Positions 61,391 to 64,000 of a stretch of 64,000 nt of DNA are shown piece after piece. This DNA comes from Lysinibacillus boronitolerans JCM 21713 = 10a = NBRC 103108. Its GTDB lineage: Bacteria; Bacillota; Bacilli; Bacillales_A; Planococcaceae. The notes under the pieces were generated by a model that was given only the letters and a program-made list of their open reading frames with translations, was not told the origin of the DNA and searched no databases. Location: NCBI RefSeq assembly GCF_000772935.1, contig NZ_JPVR01000062.1:1-64000 (forward strand), read 5' to 3'. The stretch's first letter is position 1. Every line of letters starts with the position of its first letter. A program made the position numbers and the translations under genes.

Positions 61391-62851
61391 TTGAGATCAA
61401 ACTATGCAGATGATAGCTTAGCGCTACACACAGACTTATATCAAATCAATATGGCAGAATCCTACTGGGCGGATGGCATACATAATAAAAAAGCAGTTTT
61501 TGAATTGTATTTTAGAAAATTACCATTTGGTAATGGCTATGCTATATTTGCTGGGTTAGAGCGAATGCTTGATTATCTACGTGATTTTCATTTTAGTGAA
61601 TCGGATATTGCGTATTTACGAGATGAAGTAGGTTATAAAGAGGACTTTATCGAGTATTTAAAGAACATCCGATTCACAGGAGATATGTATTCCATGATAG
61701 AAGGGGAACTAGTTTTCGCTAATGAACCAATTGTTCGAATTGAAGCTCCATTAGTGGAGGCACAGTTAATTGAAACAGCATTACTTAATATTGTTAACTA
61801 TCAAACATTAATTGCTACAAAGGCTAGCCGTATCAAGCAAATTATTAAAAATGAAGTGGCGATGGAATTTGGTACAAGGCGTGCACAAGAGATGGATGCT
61901 GCTATTTGGGGAACACGTGCAGCGTTTATCGGTGGTTTTGCTTCCACAAGTAATGTTCGAGCAGGTAAGCTTTTTAAAATTCCTGTTTCTGGTACACATG
62001 CCCATGCATTAGTACAAGCTTATAAAAATGATTATGATGCATTCCATGCTTATGCTAAACGTCATCGCGATTGTGTGTTTTTGGTAGATACTTATAATAC
62101 ATTGAAATCAGGGGTGCCAACTGCTATTAAAGTGGCTAAAGAGCTAGGAGACAAAATTAACTTTATTGGCATACGTTTAGATAGCGGTGATATTGCTTTC
62201 TTATCGAAAGAAGCTCGTCGTATGTTGGATGCTGCAGGCTTCCATGATGCAAAAATCATTGTCTCTAACGATTTAGATGAATACACAATCTTAAATTTAA
62301 AAGCACAAGGAGCAAAAGTAGATGTTTGGGGAATCGGTACAAAGCTTATTACAGCTTACGATCAGCCTGCGTTAGGTGCTGTATATAAAATGGTGGCTAT
62401 CGAGAATAGCGAAGGGCAGCTTGAAGATACGATAAAAATCTCAGCTAATGCGGAAAAGGTATCAACGCCAGGATTAAAAAATGTCTATCGTATTATCGAT
62501 AAAAAGAATGGGAAGGCAGAGGGAGACTATATCACAATGCACGATGAAAATCCTCAAGCTGAGGAACGTATCAAAATGTTCCATCCAATCCATACGTTTG
62601 TCTCGAAGTTTGTCACGAATTTTGAAGCAAAAAATTTACATCAGCATGTTATTAAAAATGGAGCGATCAATTATCAAAACCCTGCATTAGAGGAAATGCG
62701 TGATTACGCGGCGGAGAATTTAGAATTGTTATGGGATGAATATAAACGTGCGATGAATCCTGAAGAATATCCAGTCGATCTCAGTCAAAAATGCTGGGAT
62801 AATAAGATGCGTAATATTGAAGAAGTGCATGCGATGGTTAAACGAATGTAA
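61391..62851 (+). CDS. pncB: Nicotinate phosphoribosyltransferase
   Basis: First step of NAD salvage: nicotinate plus PRPP to nicotinate mononucleotide. 486 residues, the longer Gram-positive type. Motifs: LHTDLYQINMAESYW, MEFGTRRAQ, SNVRAGKLFKIPVSGTHAHA and FIGIRLDSGDIAFLSKEAR. TTG 61391 follows AAGAAGGGG. NadE follows after 18 bases, giving a salvage operon. Confidence 0.94.
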   Translation: MRSNYADDSLALHTDLYQINMAESYWADGIHNKKAVFELYFRKLPFGNGYAIFAGLERMLDYLRDFHFSESDIAYLRDEVGYKEDFIEYLKNIRFTGDMYSMIEGELVFANEPIVRIEAPLVEAQLIETALLNIVNYQTLIATKASRIKQIIKNEVAMEFGTRRAQEMDAAIWGTRAAFIGGFASTSNVRAGKLFKIPVSGTHAHALVQAYKNDYDAFHAYAKRHRDCVFLVDTYNTLKSGVPTAIKVAKELGDKINFIGIRLDSGDIAFLSKEARRMLDAAGFHDAKIIVSNDLDEYTILNLKAQGAKVDVWGIGTKLITAYDQPALGAVYKMVAIENSEGQLEDTIKISANAEKVSTPGLKNVYRIIDKKNGKAEGDYITMHDENPQAEERIKMFHPIHTFVSKFVTNFEAKNLHQHVIKNGAINYQNPALEEMRDYAAENLELLWDEYKRAMNPEEYPVDLSQKCWDNKMRNIEEVHAMVKRM

Positions 62852-62869
62852 AAAGGAGTGACGGGTGCA

Positions 62870-63694
62870 ATGACTTTACAGCAACAAATTATTGAGGAAT
62901 TACGCGTATTGCCTAACATTGACGTACAGGAAGAGATACGTAAATCCATTGATTTTTTAAAGGAATATGCAAAACGCTATAGTTTTGTAAAAGGTTTTGT
63001 CCTTGGTATTTCTGGGGGTCAAGATTCAACATTAACAGGAAAACTAGCACAGTTGGCGATTGATGAATTAAATACAGAAGAGGGAGAAATGAAGTATTCG
63101 TTTTTCGCTGTACGATTACCATATGGCATACAAGCTGATGAGCAGGATTGTCAGGATGCCATTGATTATATAAAGCCAACAAAGGTTTATACAGTAAATA
63201 TAAAAGATGCTGTGGATGCTAGTGTGAGAGCTCTGACAAATGCGGGTGTTGAGCTGAATGACTTTGTGAAAGGGAATGAAAAGGCTCGTGAGCGTATGAA
63301 GGTCCAATATTCAATTGCTGCAATGAATGGAGCGGTTGTATTAGGAACAGATCATGCTGCGGAAGCTATTACAGGCTTCTATACAAAGTTTGGTGATGGC
63401 GGAGCAGACTTGATGCCAATCTTTCGTTTAAATAAACGACAAGGAAAGCGATTGTTAGCAGAACTTCAATGCCCTGAGCATCTCTATAACAAGGTACCAA
63501 CAGCGGATTTAGAAGAAGATCGTCCCTCATTGCCAGATGAAGTGGCGCTAGGTGTGTCGTATGATCAAATTGATGATTATTTAGAGGGTAAAGAAATTCC
63601 TGAAGAACCTCGCCGAATATTAGAAGGGTATTATTTGCGTTCCCAACATAAACGTCATATGCCAATTACAATATTTGATGATTTTTGGAAGTAA
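62870..63694 (+). CDS. nadE: Ammonia-dependent NAD synthetase
   Basis: Last step of NAD synthesis: amidates deamido-NAD with ammonia and ATP. 274 residues. The PP-loop [33 protein letters not shown] and [15 protein letters not shown] are conserved. ATG 62870 aligns with B. subtilis NadE; an in-frame GTG at 62858 overlaps the AAGGAG site. Coupled to pncB. No glutaminase domain, so free ammonia is used, which fits the nearby ammonium transporter. Confidence 0.95.
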   Translation: MTLQQQIIEELRVLPNIDVQEEIRKSIDFLKEYAKRYSFVKGFVLGISGGQDSTLTGKLAQLAIDELNTEEGEMKYSFFAVRLPYGIQADEQDCQDAIDYIKPTKVYTVNIKDAVDASVRALTNAGVELNDFVKGNEKARERMKVQYSIAAMNGAVVLGTDHAAEAITGFYTKFGDGGADLMPIFRLNKRQGKRLLAELQCPEHLYNKVPTADLEEDRPSLPDEVALGVSYDQIDDYLEGKEIPEEPRRILEGYYLRSQHKRHMPITIFDDFWK

Positions 63695-63697
63695 GAT

Positions 63698-63762
63698 GAG
63701 TGAAAAGAGTTATAAAGAAAGTGGGTTCCGCTTTTAAAAATAGCTCTTTTCACTCTTTTTTT
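63698..63762 (+). terminator. Terminator after nadE
   Basis: gagtgaaaagag pairs with ctcttttcactc across a 33-base loop, followed by seven Ts. Confidence 0.75.
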
Positions 63763-63854
63763 ATGCATTTTGGTTCTATGTTGTTAATAGTCAGCATATA
63801 ATGTCGATATAATTACCTATAAGAATAATAAAATGTAGAGGAGGGTAACTTTTT

Positions 63855-64000
63855 ATGAGGACTTCTAGAGTGAGTGCAACGACAAGTAGTGTTTTTCGGC
63901 AGGAGCAACAGTATTTACATGCTGGTGATATAAGCCATAACTTTGGACAAAATCCGCAAAAGCAATTTCGCAATAGATTACAAAAAAATAAAGAGAAGAC
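63855..64000 (+). CDS. N-terminal part of an unidentified gene (partial)
   Basis: ATG 63855 follows a strong GAGGAGGG site (63839-63846) and the frame stays open to the window end (48 codons). The start is MRTSRVSATTSSVF; it is polar, rich in Gln and Asn (NFGQNPQKQFRNRL), and has no signal peptide. Family not recognised. Confidence 0.65.
   Translation, partial: MRTSRVSATTSSVFRQEQQYLHAGDISHNFGQNPQKQFRNRLQKNKEK

Noticed and set aside
1-64000. Prophage, CRISPR array, tRNA/rRNA genes or integrase-bounded island
   Set aside because: No phage structural genes, spaced direct repeats, RNA gene signatures, integrase or transposase coding sequence were seen.

Overview
The window looks like chromosome from a low-GC, spore-forming member of the Bacillales, most likely Lysinibacillus or a close relative. 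This is inferred from AT-rich sequence, strong AGGAGG-type ribosome binding sites, frequent TTG starts, two SLH (S-layer homology) proteins, a spore-cortex lytic enzyme of the SleL/YaaH type, HemAT, a des-desK-desR cassette and S-box regulation. No rRNA, tRNA, CRISPR array, prophage or transposase gene was found.

Region by region. (1) 0-3.2 kb: a Fur-box-preceded ABC uptake system (permease, ATPase, lipoprotein) for an iron complex. (2) 3.2-9 kb, minus strand: a chemoreceptor, a one-module NRPS (adenylation-carrier-reductase) and its own Sfp-type phosphopantetheinyl transferase. (3) 9.5-17.7 kb: a Pro/Tyr-repeat protein; an overlapping ATPase + TOPRIM-like pair resembling split OLD/PARIS/RloAB-type defence modules; a 1,696-residue DUF4132 protein with a small coupled partner. 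(4) 18.2-24.5 kb: SleL/YaaH-like glucosaminidase with an apparent ATT start, a YcdB/SLH protein, a YusW-like lipoprotein and KatE catalase. (5) 24.6-30.9 kb: an MhqR-type quinone/electrophile regulon with palindromic operators, a kinase-regulator pair, a YdhK-like lipoprotein and BioY. (6) 31-34.1 kb: a cobalamin riboswitch driving a BtuCD-like transporter without a binding protein, then dapF. (7) 34.2-42.7 kb: a TetR-controlled SMR efflux pair with two matching operators, EndoQ, an SGNH-FN3-SLH surface esterase, a small channel protein, YxcD, a Tim44-like protein, a YdcF protein and a Sel1-repeat protein. (8) 43.3-46.8 kb: HemAT, an 800-bp non-coding block of palindromic repeats, and HemY. 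(9) 46.9-52.4 kb: SAM riboswitch, YitJ-type bifunctional enzyme and MetH. (10) 52.4-64 kb: a GNAT enzyme, des-desK-desR, proline dehydrogenase, FetAB, Ogt, GlnK-Amt with GlnR/TnrA boxes, PncB-NadE, and the start of an unidentified gene.

Themes linking the genes: cobalamin uptake (riboswitch transporter) feeds B12-dependent MetH; iron handling appears as Fur-type import, FetAB-type export, haem synthesis, and haem-using KatE and HemAT; redox/electrophile defence is carried by KatE and the MhqR regulon. The least explained items are the A-T-R synthetase locus, the ATPase/TOPRIM pair, the DUF4132 pair, and the 44.7-45.3 kb repeat block. All functions are read from sequence motifs and remembered families; no database search was run.
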